This document shows, in pieces, positions 53,980-63,958 of a stretch of 64,000 nt of DNA (position 1 is its first letter; each line of letters opens with the position of its first letter). This DNA is from an uncultured Arthrobacter sp. (GTDB lineage: Bacteria; Actinomycetota; Actinomycetes; Actinomycetales; Micrococcaceae). Under the pieces are notes generated by a model. It made no database searches and was not told where the DNA came from. It saw nothing but the letters and a program-made list of their open reading frames with translations. The stretch covers positions 186,001 through 250,000 of the forward strand of contig NZ_CANLSZ010000001.1 in the NCBI RefSeq assembly GCF_947493765.1. Reading direction: 5' to 3'. A program made the position numbers and the translations under genes.

Positions 53980-54453
53980 ATGACGCAGCAACTGGACCAG
54001 GGTGCCGCCGCACCCGATTTCACGCTCCCCGACGCGCAGGGCACCGACGTGACGCTGTCCTCCTTCCGGGGCGGCGACGTCATCGTGTACTTCTACCCCG
54101 CGGCCGCCACCCCCGGGTGCACCACGCAGGCCTGCGATTTCCGCGACAACCTCGCCTCGCTCGGCGCAGCCGGCTTCACCGTCCTCGGGATCTCGCCCGA
54201 CCCGGTGGACAGGCTCGCCGCCTTCGTCGAACAGGAGGCCCTGACCTTCCCGCTGCTCTCGGACGAGGACCACGAGGTGGCCGCGGCCTACGGTGCGTGG
54301 GGGGAGAAGAAGAACTACGGCAAGACCTACGAGGGCCTCATCCGGTCCACCGTGGTGGTCGACGCCGAAGGGAAGGTCTCGCTGGCCCAGTACAACGTGC
54401 GGGCCACCGGTCATGTGGCGAAGCTCCGCCGTGACCTCGGGATCGACGGGTAG
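53980..54453 (+). CDS. bcp: Thiol peroxidase / peroxiredoxin (Bcp/PrxQ type)
   Basis: The 157-residue cytoplasmic peroxiredoxin has VYFYPAAATPGCTTQACDFRDNL, with the peroxidatic cysteine in PGCTTQAC and the resolving cysteine five residues later, typical of PrxQ/Bcp. KYGVWGEKK-type AYGAWGEKKNYGKTYEGLIRST closes the fold. AGGAG precedes the ATG at 53980. It reduces hydroperoxides with thioredoxin-type reductants. The neighbouring MarR regulator is divergent. Confidence 0.95.
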   Translation: MTQQLDQGAAAPDFTLPDAQGTDVTLSSFRGGDVIVYFYPAAATPGCTTQACDFRDNLASLGAAGFTVLGISPDPVDRLAAFVEQEALTFPLLSDEDHEVAAAYGAWGEKKNYGKTYEGLIRSTVVVDAEGKVSLAQYNVRATGHVAKLRRDLGIDG

Positions 54454-54522
54454 CCGTCGGGGCGCCGCCGCGGTGGCGCTAGAGTGGTACCAGGACGATG
54501 CCCCTGGTCTCCAGGCATCGAG

Positions 54523-54607
<85 letters not shown>

Positions 54608-54802
54608 CAGGACCAGCCGGCCGGAGTCCCCGTGTGGATCCGGCGCCGGCACCGGGCGAACGCTTTCTTCGATTTCCCGACCTGCCTACCCATCCGCCTC
54701 CCCGGTTCGAGCGAATGACCTGTGAGACATCGACACGATGTGTTCCACCCCACGGCACCGACCGCAGGCACCCGCCCGGTCACATCTACGGAGGATATTC
54801 CC

Positions 54803-55507
54803 ATGGCAGTCATCCAGCGCAGGAACCTTTCGATCCTCGGGATCGCAGCAGTATCCATGTTCGGTCTCGCAGCCTGCGGGGGCGGCGACGAGGCGTCGTC
54901 CGAGCCCAGCGAGAGCAGCATGGCCAGTGAGAGCAGCATGGCGAGCGAGAGCGCCGAGGCCAGCATGGCGCCGTCGGCCTCCAGCGACGCGATGATGGAC
55001 CCCGCCGCGAACCTCGTGGGCCCCGGGTGCGAGGACTACGCGGCCGAGGTGCCCGACGGCGACGGCTCGGTTGCCGGCATGGCGCTGGATCCGGTGGCCA
55101 CCGCCGCCTCGAACAACCCCATCCTGACGCAGCTCACGGCGGCCGTCTCCGGCGGCATCAACCCTGATGTCGACCTGGTCGACACGCTCAACAGCGGCGA
55201 GTACACCGTGTTCGCCCCGGTCGACGAGGCGTTCGAGGCACTGCCCGCCGAGACCGTCGAGGGACTCAAGACGGACACCGAGGGACTCACCAGCATCCTC
55301 ACCTACCACGTGGTCGAGGGCAAGATGCAGCCCGCCGACATCGAGGGCACCACCCAGACCTCGCTCCAGGGCGGCGAGCTCGAGATCAGCGGCTCCGGCG
55401 ACGAGCTCATGGTCAACGACGCCAACGTCATCTGCGGCGGCGTCCAGACGGCCAACGCCGTCGTGTACCTGATCGACACGGTGCTCTCGGTTCCCGCCGA
55501 GCAGTAG
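54803..55507 (+). CDS. Fasciclin (FAS1) domain lipoprotein
   Basis: The 234-residue precursor has a lipoprotein signal with the lipobox cysteine at residue 25 (FGLAAC). A Ser/Glu/Met/Ala linker ([13 protein letters not shown] repeats) follows, then one FAS1 domain ([71 protein letters not shown]). It resembles mycobacterial MPT70/MPB83-like surface antigens. FAS1 domains mediate adhesion. GGAGG is upstream of the ATG, and a strong terminator follows the gene. Confidence 0.93.
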   Translation: MAVIQRRNLSILGIAAVSMFGLAACGGGDEASSEPSESSMASESSMASESAEASMAPSASSDAMMDPAANLVGPGCEDYAAEVPDGDGSVAGMALDPVATAASNNPILTQLTAAVSGGINPDVDLVDTLNSGEYTVFAPVDEAFEALPAETVEGLKTDTEGLTSILTYHVVEGKMQPADIEGTTQTSLQGGELEISGSGDELMVNDANVICGGVQTANAVVYLIDTVLSVPAEQ

Positions 55508-55552
55508 CACGCACCGCCCTGGTCCGGCCCTCCAGGGCGGTCCAGGGCTCCG

Positions 55553-55591
55553 GGACAGGCCCCCTCACCCCCGCGGTGAGGGGGCCTGTCC
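55553..55591 (+). terminator. Strong terminator after the fasciclin gene
   Basis: A perfect 16-bp stem, GGACAGGCCCCCTCAC with GTGAGGGGGCCTGTCC, encloses a 7-nt loop and is followed by TGTGTCC. It begins 45 bp beyond the stop codon. Confidence 0.85.
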
Positions 55592-55683
55592 TGTGTCCGG
55601 CGAGCGACGCGCCGTCGGGGAACGGACAGCTCGATCACTTACACTTGGGGCTTCACCCACCCGGCCCATCGGAGATCCCGCCT

Positions 55684-57399
55684 GTGAACACTGCCGCCGC
55701 GCGCCGCCCCGGTCGCCGGAGCACCGCCGGAGCCCGCTCCCTCGCCGCCGCGCTGGCAGCCTCCCTCACCCTGGTCTCCTGCACCGCGCCGGAGGAGGTA
55801 CCGCAGCCGGTCAAGAGCAGCACGGTGGTGGAGAACGACCCGGGCACGTTCCGCTTCGGGACGGCCGCCGATCCGCGGACCCTCGACCCGGCGCTCGCCG
55901 TCGACACCGAGTCCTACCGCGTGACCCGCCAGCTGATGCAGGGACTGGTGGGTGTCGATCCCCTCACCTCCGAGCCCGTTCCCCTCCTCGCGGAGTCCTG
56001 GACGGAGCAGGACAGCGGCCGCGCCTACGACTTCACCCTGCGCGAGGACGTCCTCTTCCACGACGGACGGCCGTTCGACGCCGCCGCAGTGTGTGCCAAC
56101 TTCGAGCGCTGGTACACGATGCCTGCCTCCGACGGGCTCGACCGGTCGCGCCTGCCGTTCAAGGACGTCTTCAGGGCCTTCTCGGACCAGCCCGAGCTGA
56201 GCCTGTACGAGGGGTGCACGGCGACGTCGGAGTACACCCTGACGCTGCAGCTCGCCCGGCAGATCACGTCGCTGATCCCCGCGCTGGCGGCCCCGGGCTT
56301 CGCCCTCGGTTCGCCCGCGGCCCTCGCCTCCGATCAAGCCAACGAACTCAGCCACAGCAGGGGCGGGACGCTCATCTCCAGGTTCGGGGCTGCGCCCGTG
56401 GGCACCGGACCGTTCGAACTCGTGCGCTGGGAGGCCGGCGAGGTGGAGCTGAAGTCCTTCGCCGACTACTGGGGCGACTCCGGGGACGTGGACCGTGTCA
56501 TCCTCACCACCATCACCGACGCGGGAGCACGCGCACGGGCGCTCACCTCGGGGCGCATCGACGGGTACGACTTCGTCTCGGTCGACAGCGCGGTGGATCT
56601 CGCCCGCAACGGCGTCCAGTTCCTGCAGCGCGACCCCTACTCCGTGCTCTACCTCGGTCTGAACCAGGACTTCCCCGGCGTGGACGACGTCCTCTTCCGG
56701 CGGGCCGTGGCCCACGCGATCGACAAGCGCGCGCTGATCGACGGCCGGTTCCTCGACGGGACCAAGCCGGCCCGCTCCTTCCTGCCCGAGAAGCTCGGGA
56801 TCAGCACGGAGGACGTCACGAACTACGGGTACAATCCCGCCCGCGCCAGGGACCTCCTGGAGCAGGCCGGCTACGACGGGGAGGAGCTCCCCTTCTACTA
56901 CCCGCGCTCCGTCTCCCGTCCGTATCTCCCCGCGCCGGAGAAGGCGTACGCCGAGCTGAGCCGCCAACTCGTGGAGGCCGGCTTCAACATCAGGCCGGTG
57001 CCGATCGAGTGGGGCGAGGGCTACGTCGACGCCGTCCAGCGGCCGGGCGACCGGGCCTTCCACCTCCTGGGCTGGAGCGGCACCTACCAGGATCCGGCCA
57101 ACTTCGTCGGCGCCCTCTTCGGCAGCTCCAGCGCCGAGTTCGCCTACGACGACTCCCAGCTGGAGAGCAAGATCACCCGGGCAGGCAGCCTCCCTGTCGG
57201 GCAGGAGCGATCCGATGCCTACGCGGACATCAGCGCGCAGCTCTCGGAGCGGATCCCCGCCGTGCCGCTGGTGCTGCCCATCTCCGCCCTCGCCATGAGC
57301 CCGCGCGTGGTGAGCTATCCCGTCAGTCCGGTGATGAACGAGGTCTTCAACAGGATCGACCTGGCCGACGTGGAGGCCGACAGCAGCCGCCCGGGCTGA
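55684..57399 (+). CDS. ABC transporter substrate-binding lipoprotein, family 5 (peptide/opine type)
   Basis: The 571-residue precursor starts at a GTG with GGAGAT upstream. Its signal ends in a lipobox (TLVSC, cysteine at residue 33). The mature protein is SBP_bac_5: FGTAADPRTLDPALAVDTESYRVTRQLMQGL, AESWTEQDSGRAYDFTLREDVLFHDGRPFDA, and VGTGPFELVRWEAGEVELKSFADYWG. It would capture oligopeptides or related solutes for an ABC importer. No permease or ATPase gene is adjacent, so it is an orphan binding protein. Confidence 0.92.
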   Translation: MNTAAARRPGRRSTAGARSLAAALAASLTLVSCTAPEEVPQPVKSSTVVENDPGTFRFGTAADPRTLDPALAVDTESYRVTRQLMQGLVGVDPLTSEPVPLLAESWTEQDSGRAYDFTLREDVLFHDGRPFDAAAVCANFERWYTMPASDGLDRSRLPFKDVFRAFSDQPELSLYEGCTATSEYTLTLQLARQITSLIPALAAPGFALGSPAALASDQANELSHSRGGTLISRFGAAPVGTGPFELVRWEAGEVELKSFADYWGDSGDVDRVILTTITDAGARARALTSGRIDGYDFVSVDSAVDLARNGVQFLQRDPYSVLYLGLNQDFPGVDDVLFRRAVAHAIDKRALIDGRFLDGTKPARSFLPEKLGISTEDVTNYGYNPARARDLLEQAGYDGEELPFYYPRSVSRPYLPAPEKAYAELSRQLVEAGFNIRPVPIEWGEGYVDAVQRPGDRAFHLLGWSGTYQDPANFVGALFGSSSAEFAYDDSQLESKITRAGSLPVGQERSDAYADISAQLSERIPAVPLVLPISALAMSPRVVSYPVSPVMNEVFNRIDLADVEADSSRPG

Positions 57400-57441
57400 C
57401 CCCGGCTCGGCGGTCCCACGACCCTCCGCAGGAATTTATAG

Positions 57442-57460
57442 AACGTCACCAGCAGACGTT
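57442..57460. promoter_or_regulatory. Inverted repeat over the putative mqo promoter
   Basis: AACGTC and GACGTT are separated by 7 bp. The right arm abuts a TAGGCT -10-like box at 57460-57465, about 35 bp before the mqo start. It could be an operator. Confidence 0.4.
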
Positions 57461-57498
57461 AGGCTGTGGCTGCTAGCACCACGTGACTGGAGACTCCG

Positions 57499-58992
57499 TT
57501 GATCAAGAACACGCAGGGCACACCCGCCAGGACCACCGACGTCGTCCTGATCGGCGGCGGGATCATGAGCGCGACGCTCGGATCCTTCCTCCGGCAGCTC
57601 CAGCCCGACTGGGACATCTCGCTGTTCGAACGGCTCGACGTCGTGGGCCTCGAGAGCTCCGACCCGTGGAACAACGCCGGCACCGGCCACTCGGCGCTGT
57701 GCGAGCTGAACTACTCGCCCGCCGGTCCGGACGGTTCCGTGGACCCGGCCAAGGCCGTCGCCATCAACGAGCAGTTCCAGGTCTCGCGTCAGTTCTGGAC
57801 CCACATGGTGTCCGAGGGACACGTGGGCGATCCGCGCACCTTCATCAACCAGGTGCCCCACATGAGCTTCGTCTGGGGTCAGGCCAACGCCGCCTACCTG
57901 CGCAGGCGTCACGAGGCCCTCAAGCCGCAGCCGCTCTTCGACTCCATGGAGTTCAGCGAGGACCAGGACACCATCGCCGGCTGGACGCCGCTGCTGATGA
58001 AGGGGCGCAACCCGTCCCAGCCGGTCGCCGCATCGCGCGTCGAGGGGGGCACCGACGTCGACTTCGGGTCGCTCACGCGCCAGCTCACCGCATATCTGGA
58101 GGGCACGGGCGTGGACCTCCACTTCGGTTTCGACGTACTCGACGTGGAGCGCGCCTCCGACGGCCGCTGGGACGTCAAGGTCAAGGACAGGGCCTCCGGG
58201 GAGGTCAGCACCGTCACCACGAAGTTCGTCTTCATCGGTGCCGGAGGCGGCGCCCTGCACCTGCTCCAGCGCAGCGGCATCCCGGAGGGCCGGGGCTTCG
58301 CCGGTTTCCCGGTCTCGGGCCAGTTCCTGCGCTGCACCGATCCCGCGATCGTCGACCAGCACGACGCGAAGGTCTACGGGCAGGCGTCGGTCGGCGCTCC
58401 TCCCATGTCCGTCCCGCACCTGGACACCCGCTTCGTCAAGGGTGAGCGCTCGCTCCTCTTCGGGCCCTACGCCGGCTTCTCCACGAAGTTCCTCAAGCAG
58501 GGCTCCTACCTCGATCTCCCGGCGTCGATCCGTCCGTCCAATCTCGTCCCGATGCTCGCCGTGGCCAAGGACAACATGTCCCTGACCAAGTACCTCGTCA
58601 CCGAGGTCCTGAAGAACCGGGAGGCGAAGAACGAGGCACTCAACGCGTTCCTCCCCTCCGCGGACGGCGACCAGTGGGAACTGATCTCCGCCGGTCAGCG
58701 TGTACAGGTCATCAAGAAGGCCCCGAAGAAGGGCGGTGTGCTGCAGTTCGGCACCGAGGTGATCACCTCCTCCGACGGAACGGTGGGAGCCCTCCTCGGC
58801 GCCTCCCCCGGAGCATCCACGGCCGCCCCGATCATGGTGGAGCTGCTCAAGCGCTGCTTCCCCGGCAACATGTCCGGGTGGGAGCCCAAGCTCAAGGAGA
58901 TGCTCCCGGGCTACGGGGTCAAGCTCAACGAGAACCCGGGTCTCGCCTCCGAGGTCCAGTCGCTCACCGACTCGGTCCTGAAACTCAAGTAA
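57499..58992 (+). CDS. mqo: Malate:quinone oxidoreductase
   Basis: This FAD-dependent membrane-associated enzyme oxidises malate to oxaloacetate and passes electrons to quinone. The 497-residue product begins with the FAD motif [24 protein letters not shown] and has [40 protein letters not shown] and the C-terminal [28 protein letters not shown] start is inferred because no ATG precedes the dinucleotide fold and GGAG lies 9 nt upstream of it. It stands alone, 50 bp before an RND pump gene. Confidence 0.96.
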   Translation: MIKNTQGTPARTTDVVLIGGGIMSATLGSFLRQLQPDWDISLFERLDVVGLESSDPWNNAGTGHSALCELNYSPAGPDGSVDPAKAVAINEQFQVSRQFWTHMVSEGHVGDPRTFINQVPHMSFVWGQANAAYLRRRHEALKPQPLFDSMEFSEDQDTIAGWTPLLMKGRNPSQPVAASRVEGGTDVDFGSLTRQLTAYLEGTGVDLHFGFDVLDVERASDGRWDVKVKDRASGEVSTVTTKFVFIGAGGGALHLLQRSGIPEGRGFAGFPVSGQFLRCTDPAIVDQHDAKVYGQASVGAPPMSVPHLDTRFVKGERSLLFGPYAGFSTKFLKQGSYLDLPASIRPSNLVPMLAVAKDNMSLTKYLVTEVLKNREAKNEALNAFLPSADGDQWELISAGQRVQVIKKAPKKGGVLQFGTEVITSSDGTVGALLGASPGASTAAPIMVELLKRCFPGNMSGWEPKLKEMLPGYGVKLNENPGLASEVQSLTDSVLKLK

Positions 58993-59042
58993 TCCGCAGC
59001 GGAGCCGGCCAGGCCACCGTCAGCACCTAAGGCAGGTTCCCC

Positions 59043-62000
59043 TTGTTCCGTCTGGCCCGGCTCTCCCTAGCCAATCGCGCCCTCATAGCGCTCATCACGG
59101 TCCTGGCATCCGTCTTCGGCGTCATCACGCTCGGGTCCCTGAAGCAGGAGCTCATCCCGTCCCTCGAGTTCCCGCAGATCACCGTGCTCTCCACGGTGAC
59201 CGGCGCGTCTCCCGAGTACCTCGACCGGCAGGTCAGCGAGCCCCTCGAGGCTGCCCTGAGCGGCGTGGAGGGCCTCGAGTCGTCGTCGTCGACCTCCCGC
59301 ACCAGCGTCTCCACCATCAGTCTGGTCTTCACCTACGGGACCGATCTGGACCGCGCCCGCGCACAGGTGGACCGGGCCATCTCCGCCGTCCGGCCGGCCC
59401 TGCCGGACGGCGTCGAACCCCAGTCGCTGGCGGGCAGCGTGAGCGATCTGCCGATCGTCTTCATGGCGGTGTCCTCCGACGAGTCCCTCAGCGAGCTCAA
59501 CGGGGATCTGCGGCGCCTGACCGTGCCCCGCCTGCAGAAGATCGAGGGGGTGCGGACCGCGGACATCTCGGGCGGGACCACGCAGCACGTCGCCATCCTG
59601 CCGCGGGACGGGGCCCTCGAGGACGCAGGGCTCACGGTCGCCGACCTCACCAGCACGCTCGAGGACAACGGGGCGCTGTTCCCGGTGGGCACCCTCGAGG
59701 ACGACCCCCGCTCGCTGACGATCCAGGCCGGCAGCCGGATCGGCTCGCTCGAGGACATCGAGGCGCTGCCCGTCCTCCCTGCCGCCTCCGACACGCCCTC
59801 GGGCGACGGCGGGTCGCAGGCCCCGGACGCACCGTCCCTGCCCGGGGCCCCGGGCACCGCGACACCCCCGCCGCCCGTGCTCCCCGATCCACCGGCACCG
59901 GCCGCGGGTCCGGTGGCGACCATCGGGTCCGTCGCGGACGTCTCGCTCACGGACGACGCCCCCACCTCCGTGACGCGCACGAACGGCGTCGAGACACTCG
60001 CCCTGACGGTCACGAAGGTGCCCGACGGCGACACCGTGGAGATCTCCCAGCAGATCACCGAGCTCGTGCCCGAGCTGGAGACCGAACTCGGCAACGCGGC
60101 CGACATCACGGTGGTCTTCGACCAGGCCCCCTTCATCGAGAAGAGCATCGACGATCTCACCACCGAGGGCATCCTCGGCCTCGGCTTCGCCGTCCTGATC
60201 ATCCTCGTCTTCCTGCTCTCGGTACGCTCCACGCTCGTCACCGCGATCTCGATCCCGCTGTCGCTGCTCGTCACCTTCATCGGCCTCTACGCCGCCGGGT
60301 ACTCGCTGAACCTCCTGACCCTCGGCGCACTGACCATCGCCATCGGGCGCGTGGTCGACGACTCGATCGTGGTGATCGAGAACATCAAGCGACACCTGGG
60401 CTACGGCGAGGAGAAGCGGGAGGCGATCCTCACGGCGGTGCGGGAGGTGGCCGGTGCCATCACGGCGTCGACCCTGACCACGGTGGCCGTCTTCGCCCCG
60501 ATCGGTTTCGTGGGCGGCCTGGCCGGCGAGCTGTTCCGGCCCTTCGCGGTCACCACGGGCATCGCACTGCTCGCGTCGCTGGCCGTGTCCCTGACCATCA
60601 TCCCGGTGCTGGCCTTCTGGATCCTGCCGTGGAAGGCGGCGGCCCGGAAGGACGCTCCGTCCGCGGCGAGCGCCGTCGTCCCGGCGTCGCACCACACGGC
60701 ACGCCATGCGGCAGGCACGCCGGAGGACGACTCGCGCACGGAGACGTCGCCCGAGCGCCCGTCCCTGCTCCAGCGCGGCTATCTGCCCATCCTGACCGTG
60801 ACACAGCGCCACCCCGTGGTCACCCTCATCAGCGGGCTGATCGTGCTCGGGGCGACGGCGGCGATGGTCCCGTTCCTGCCCACCAACCTCCTCGGCGGGT
60901 CGGGGCAGAACAGCTTCTCCATCACCCAGACCCTGCCGGCGGGGTCGAGCCTGACGACGACGACGGACGCCGCGAGCCGGACGGAGCAGATCCTGGCGGA
61001 CACGTCGGAGGTCCAGGACGTCCAGTTGACGGTCGGGAACGCCCAGGGCGGTTTCGCCGCCCAGTTCTCGAGCGGGTCCTCCGTGGCGTCCTTCACCGTC
61101 ATCACCGACGAGGACGCCGACCAGGAACTGCTGCAGCAGTCGGTCCGCCGGGAACTCGACGACCTCGAGGGTGCCGGTGAGTTCTCCCTGTCCGGGCAGC
61201 AGGGCGGGCTGGGGACCTCGAGCACCATCGACGTCGACATCACCGCGTCCGAGCGCGACGATCTCGACGCCGCGAACGCCGCGGTGCTCGAGGGCATGCA
61301 GGGGCTCGACGGTGCAGGCGATGTGACGAGCAATCTCTCGGCAGCCCAGCCGCAGGTGCAGATCGACGTGGACCGCGCGTCGGCCGTGGAGGCCGGACTG
61401 ACCGAGGGGCAGATCGCCGGGCTCCTCGGCGGGAGCATCAGCCCGATCCCGGCAGGCTCGGTCCGCTTCGATGCCAACGACTTCCCCGTCCTGGTGGGTG
61501 AGGGCACCGAGATCACGAGCCTGGAGCAGCTCCGCTCCCTCCAGCTCCCCACGGCCCGGGGCCCCGTCCCGCTGACAGATGTCGCCACGGTCGAGGAGCT
61601 GCAGGTACCACTGTCCATCACCAGCTCGAACGGTGAACGCACGGCCCGCGTCTCGATCACACCCGCGGACGACGACCTCGGGACCCTCACGACGGCGGTG
61701 AACGAGCGGCTCGCCGGTATCGACCTGCCGGCCGGTGCGAGCGCCACCGTCGGAGGTGCCTCGACCCAGCAGGCGGAGTCCTTCGACCAGTTGTTCCTGG
61801 CGCTGTGGGCCGCCGTCGCGATCGTCTATGTGATCATGGTCGCGACCTTCAAGAGCCTCGTGCAGCCGCTGATCCTCCTGGTGTCCATCCCGTTCGCCGC
61901 CACCGGGGCGATCGCGCTGCTGCTCGTCACCGGGATCCCGCTCGGGCTGCCCTCGCTGATCGGCATGCTGATGCTCGTGGGCATCGTCGTGACGAACGCC

Positions 62001-62372
62001 ATCGTGCTGATCGACCTCATCAACCAGTACCGGCTCCCGCGGGACGGCCTCCCGGGCCTGCCGGTGGCCGACGCCATCCGCGAGGGTGCCCGGCGCCGCC
62101 TGCGCCCCATCCTCATGACGGCGCTCGCCACCATCTTCGCGCTGATCCCCATGGCACTCGGGCTGACGGGCGAGGGCGGCTTCATCTCCCGCCCCCTGGC
62201 CGTCGTCGTCATCGGAGGACTCGTCTCCTCCACGGCACTCACCCTGATCCTCGTGCCGGTGCTGTACCGCCTCGTGGAGGGGCGGCGGGAGACGCGCGCA
62301 CTGCGACGGAGGGACGGCGAGCGGCATCCGGTCACGGCAGGAGGGGAAGCCCATGGCAGCACAGGGAGGTGA
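59043..62372 (+). CDS. RND (AcrB/HAE1-like) efflux transporter
   Basis: The 1109-residue protein has the RND architecture of 12 membrane segments with two large extracytoplasmic loops. Membrane signature IGRVVDDSIVVIENIKRHLG contains the proton-relay Asp pair, and ANRALIALITVLASVFGVITLGSLKQELIPSLEFPQITV matches the HAE1 N-terminus. A Pro-rich insert (PDAPSLPGAPGTATPPPP and more) lies in the first loop. Such SwrC/YerP-like pumps in Gram-positive bacteria act without an outer membrane channel. A TTG start with AGGCAGG upstream is used. The MarR gene at the 3' end overlaps it by 20 bp. Confidence 0.9.
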   Translation: MFRLARLSLANRALIALITVLASVFGVITLGSLKQELIPSLEFPQITVLSTVTGASPEYLDRQVSEPLEAALSGVEGLESSSSTSRTSVSTISLVFTYGTDLDRARAQVDRAISAVRPALPDGVEPQSLAGSVSDLPIVFMAVSSDESLSELNGDLRRLTVPRLQKIEGVRTADISGGTTQHVAILPRDGALEDAGLTVADLTSTLEDNGALFPVGTLEDDPRSLTIQAGSRIGSLEDIEALPVLPAASDTPSGDGGSQAPDAPSLPGAPGTATPPPPVLPDPPAPAAGPVATIGSVADVSLTDDAPTSVTRTNGVETLALTVTKVPDGDTVEISQQITELVPELETELGNAADITVVFDQAPFIEKSIDDLTTEGILGLGFAVLIILVFLLSVRSTLVTAISIPLSLLVTFIGLYAAGYSLNLLTLGALTIAIGRVVDDSIVVIENIKRHLGYGEEKREAILTAVREVAGAITASTLTTVAVFAPIGFVGGLAGELFRPFAVTTGIALLASLAVSLTIIPVLAFWILPWKAAARKDAPSAASAVVPASHHTARHAAGTPEDDSRTETSPERPSLLQRGYLPILTVTQRHPVVTLISGLIVLGATAAMVPFLPTNLLGGSGQNSFSITQTLPAGSSLTTTTDAASRTEQILADTSEVQDVQLTVGNAQGGFAAQFSSGSSVASFTVITDEDADQELLQQSVRRELDDLEGAGEFSLSGQQGGLGTSSTIDVDITASERDDLDAANAAVLEGMQGLDGAGDVTSNLSAAQPQVQIDVDRASAVEAGLTEGQIAGLLGGSISPIPAGSVRFDANDFPVLVGEGTEITSLEQLRSLQLPTARGPVPLTDVATVEELQVPLSITSSNGERTARVSITPADDDLGTLTTAVNERLAGIDLPAGASATVGGASTQQAESFDQLFLALWAAVAIVYVIMVATFKSLVQPLILLVSIPFAATGAIALLLVTGIPLGLPSLIGMLMLVGIVVTNAIVLIDLINQYRLPRDGLPGLPVADAIREGARRRLRPILMTALATIFALIPMALGLTGEGGFISRPLAVVVIGGLVSSTALTLILVPVLYRLVEGRRETRALRRRDGERHPVTAGGEAHGSTGR

Positions 62373-62829
62373 CGACGTGACGGAGGGTACACCCACCGTG
62401 CGGCAGTCGGCGGAGACGTGGGAGTCGCTCTTCCGCGCGCAGGTCTCGCTCATGCGCCGCATCCGGCAGGATCCGGCCTTCGCGGAACTGCCGATCGCCG
62501 AATACGACGTCCTGTTCAACCTGAGCCGCCGGCCCACCGGCTGGACCCGCCTCAACGAGCTCAACGACCACCTGCTGATCAGCCAGCCCAGCCTCAGCAG
62601 GATGGTGGACCGGCTCGAGGCGAAGAAGCTGCTGACCAAGCGGCCGGCGCAGAGCGACCACCGCGGAGTCGAGCTCGCCCTGACCGATGCCGGACGGGCC
62701 CTGCAGCGGAGGATCGGCTCGGCGCACGTGCACCGCATCCAGGACGTGCTGGCTCCCCTCCTGGACCCTGCCGAGATGGAGCAGCTGAAATCGCTCACCG
62801 ACCGGATCAGTGCACGCCTGGGCCGGTGA
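62353..62829 (+). CDS. MarR-family transcriptional regulator of the RND pump
   Basis: The 158-residue protein has a winged helix, DVLFNLSRRPTGWTRLNELNDHLLISQPSLSRMVDRLEAKKLLTKRPAQSDHRGVELALTDAGR. The ATG at 62353 lies inside the pump gene's end and has GGAGGGG upstream; a GTG eight codons later is an alternative. Overlap with the pump gene suggests co-transcription and local control of efflux, with derepression by a pump substrate (inference from MarR biology). Confidence 0.9.
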   Translation: MAAQGGDDVTEGTPTVRQSAETWESLFRAQVSLMRRIRQDPAFAELPIAEYDVLFNLSRRPTGWTRLNELNDHLLISQPSLSRMVDRLEAKKLLTKRPAQSDHRGVELALTDAGRALQRRIGSAHVHRIQDVLAPLLDPAEMEQLKSLTDRISARLGR

Positions 62830-62974
62830 GCACGGCCGCCGGATCTTCCGCGAAGACGCTCGCGAGGGCGCCCGCACACTGCCGTACCGGTCCCTATGCT
62901 GGTACGGGCGGCGCTCCTCGACGTCGGTCGGACAAGGTCCCGTCCGGGCAGGGCGGACTGCACGAAAGGGAATC

Positions 62975-63895
62975 ATGAGCGACTTCACAGCGGATGCCAT
63001 CGGCGATCTGACGGGCCGGCGGGTGGTGATCACCGGCGCCAACAGCGGGCTGGGCCTGCAGACCGCCATCGGACTCGGGCGCGCCGGCGCGGAGGTGATC
63101 CTCGCCTGCCGCGATAAACAGCGCGGGCGCGACGCCGAGAGGCGGGTCCGCGCGGAGACCGGGAGCGACCACATCGAGATGCGCATCCTCGACCTCGCGA
63201 GCCTCACCTCGGTCCGCGACTTCGCCGCCACCTTCAGCGGCCCGCTGGACCTCCTCGTGAACAACGCCGGCGTCATGGCGACGCCCCGGGCCACGACCGC
63301 CGACGGCTTCGAGCTCCAGTTCGGCACGAACCATCTCGGGCACTTCGCCCTGACCGGTCTGCTGCTCGAGCACCTGCGGGAGGCCGGAGCAGCCCGCGTC
63401 GTGACCCTCTCGAGCCTGGCCCACAAGCGCGGGCGGATCGATTTCGACGACCTGCAGTCGGAACGCAGGTACCGGCGCTGGAAGGCCTACGGTCAGAGCA
63501 AGATCGCCAATCTCTACTTCATGGTGGAACTCGACCGGCGCGCACGGGCCGCAGGGTGGGAGCTGACCAGTGTCGCCGCCCACCCCGGCATGGCCAACAC
63601 GAATCTGACGGCCGGCATGAACATCCCCGCCGCGCTCGATGTGTTCGACGTCTTCTTCCGGCTCGTGACGCAGTCCGACGCCGCCGGCGCCCTGCCCACC
63701 CTGTACGCGGCCACTTCCGACGAGGTCCGCGGCGGGGACTACTACGGGCCCTCCGGCCCCGGGGAGACCCGGGGCGCGCCGCGCCTGGTGGCACCGGAGG
63801 CACGCGTCCTCGACCGCGACGTGGCCGTCCGGCTCTGGAACCGCAGCGTCGAGGCGACCGGCGTCGACTACGCGGCGCTGCAGCCCGCCGTGTGA
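62975..63895 (+). CDS. Short-chain dehydrogenase (retinol-dehydrogenase-like)
   Basis: The 306-residue SDR has RRVVITGANSGLGLQTAIGLGRAGAEVILACRD, LDLLVNNAGVMATPRATTADGFELQFGTNHLGHFALTGLLL, catalytic serine in TLSSLAHK and YGQSKIANL as the YxxxK motif. It resembles protochlorophyllide/retinol-type SDRs annotated only by family in actinobacteria. AAAGG precedes the ATG at 62975. A hairpin at 63926-63950 probably ends it. The substrate is unknown. Confidence 0.9.
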   Translation: MSDFTADAIGDLTGRRVVITGANSGLGLQTAIGLGRAGAEVILACRDKQRGRDAERRVRAETGSDHIEMRILDLASLTSVRDFAATFSGPLDLLVNNAGVMATPRATTADGFELQFGTNHLGHFALTGLLLEHLREAGAARVVTLSSLAHKRGRIDFDDLQSERRYRRWKAYGQSKIANLYFMVELDRRARAAGWELTSVAAHPGMANTNLTAGMNIPAALDVFDVFFRLVTQSDAAGALPTLYAATSDEVRGGDYYGPSGPGETRGAPRLVAPEARVLDRDVAVRLWNRSVEATGVDYAALQPAV

Positions 63896-63925
63896 CCGGC
63901 GGCGTGCCGCGGCCCGTGGGGACGT

Positions 63926-63950
63926 CGTAGGGCGCGCTCCGCGCCCTACG
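63926..63950 (+). terminator. Terminator after the SDR gene
   Basis: CGTAGGGCGC pairs with GCGCCCTACG over a 5-nt loop. The right arm contains the start of the TACGAT box of the next gene, so termination and the new promoter overlap. Confidence 0.7.
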
Positions 63951-63952
63951 AT
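63947..63952 (+). promoter_or_regulatory. Putative -10 box for the last, partial gene
   Basis: TACGAT is followed by six bases and then ATG at 63959. This is the leaderless spacing also proposed for ilvD and the ilvB leader. Confidence 0.5.
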
Positions 63953-63958
63953 GAATCC

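Noticed and set aside
59067-62963. Very long open frame antisense to the RND pump and MarR genes
   Set aside because: It mirrors the codon bias of the real genes, is low-complexity in Asp/Gly/Arg/His, has no domains, and the plus strand carries unmistakable RND motifs. Similar long antisense frames elsewhere were dropped for the same reason.
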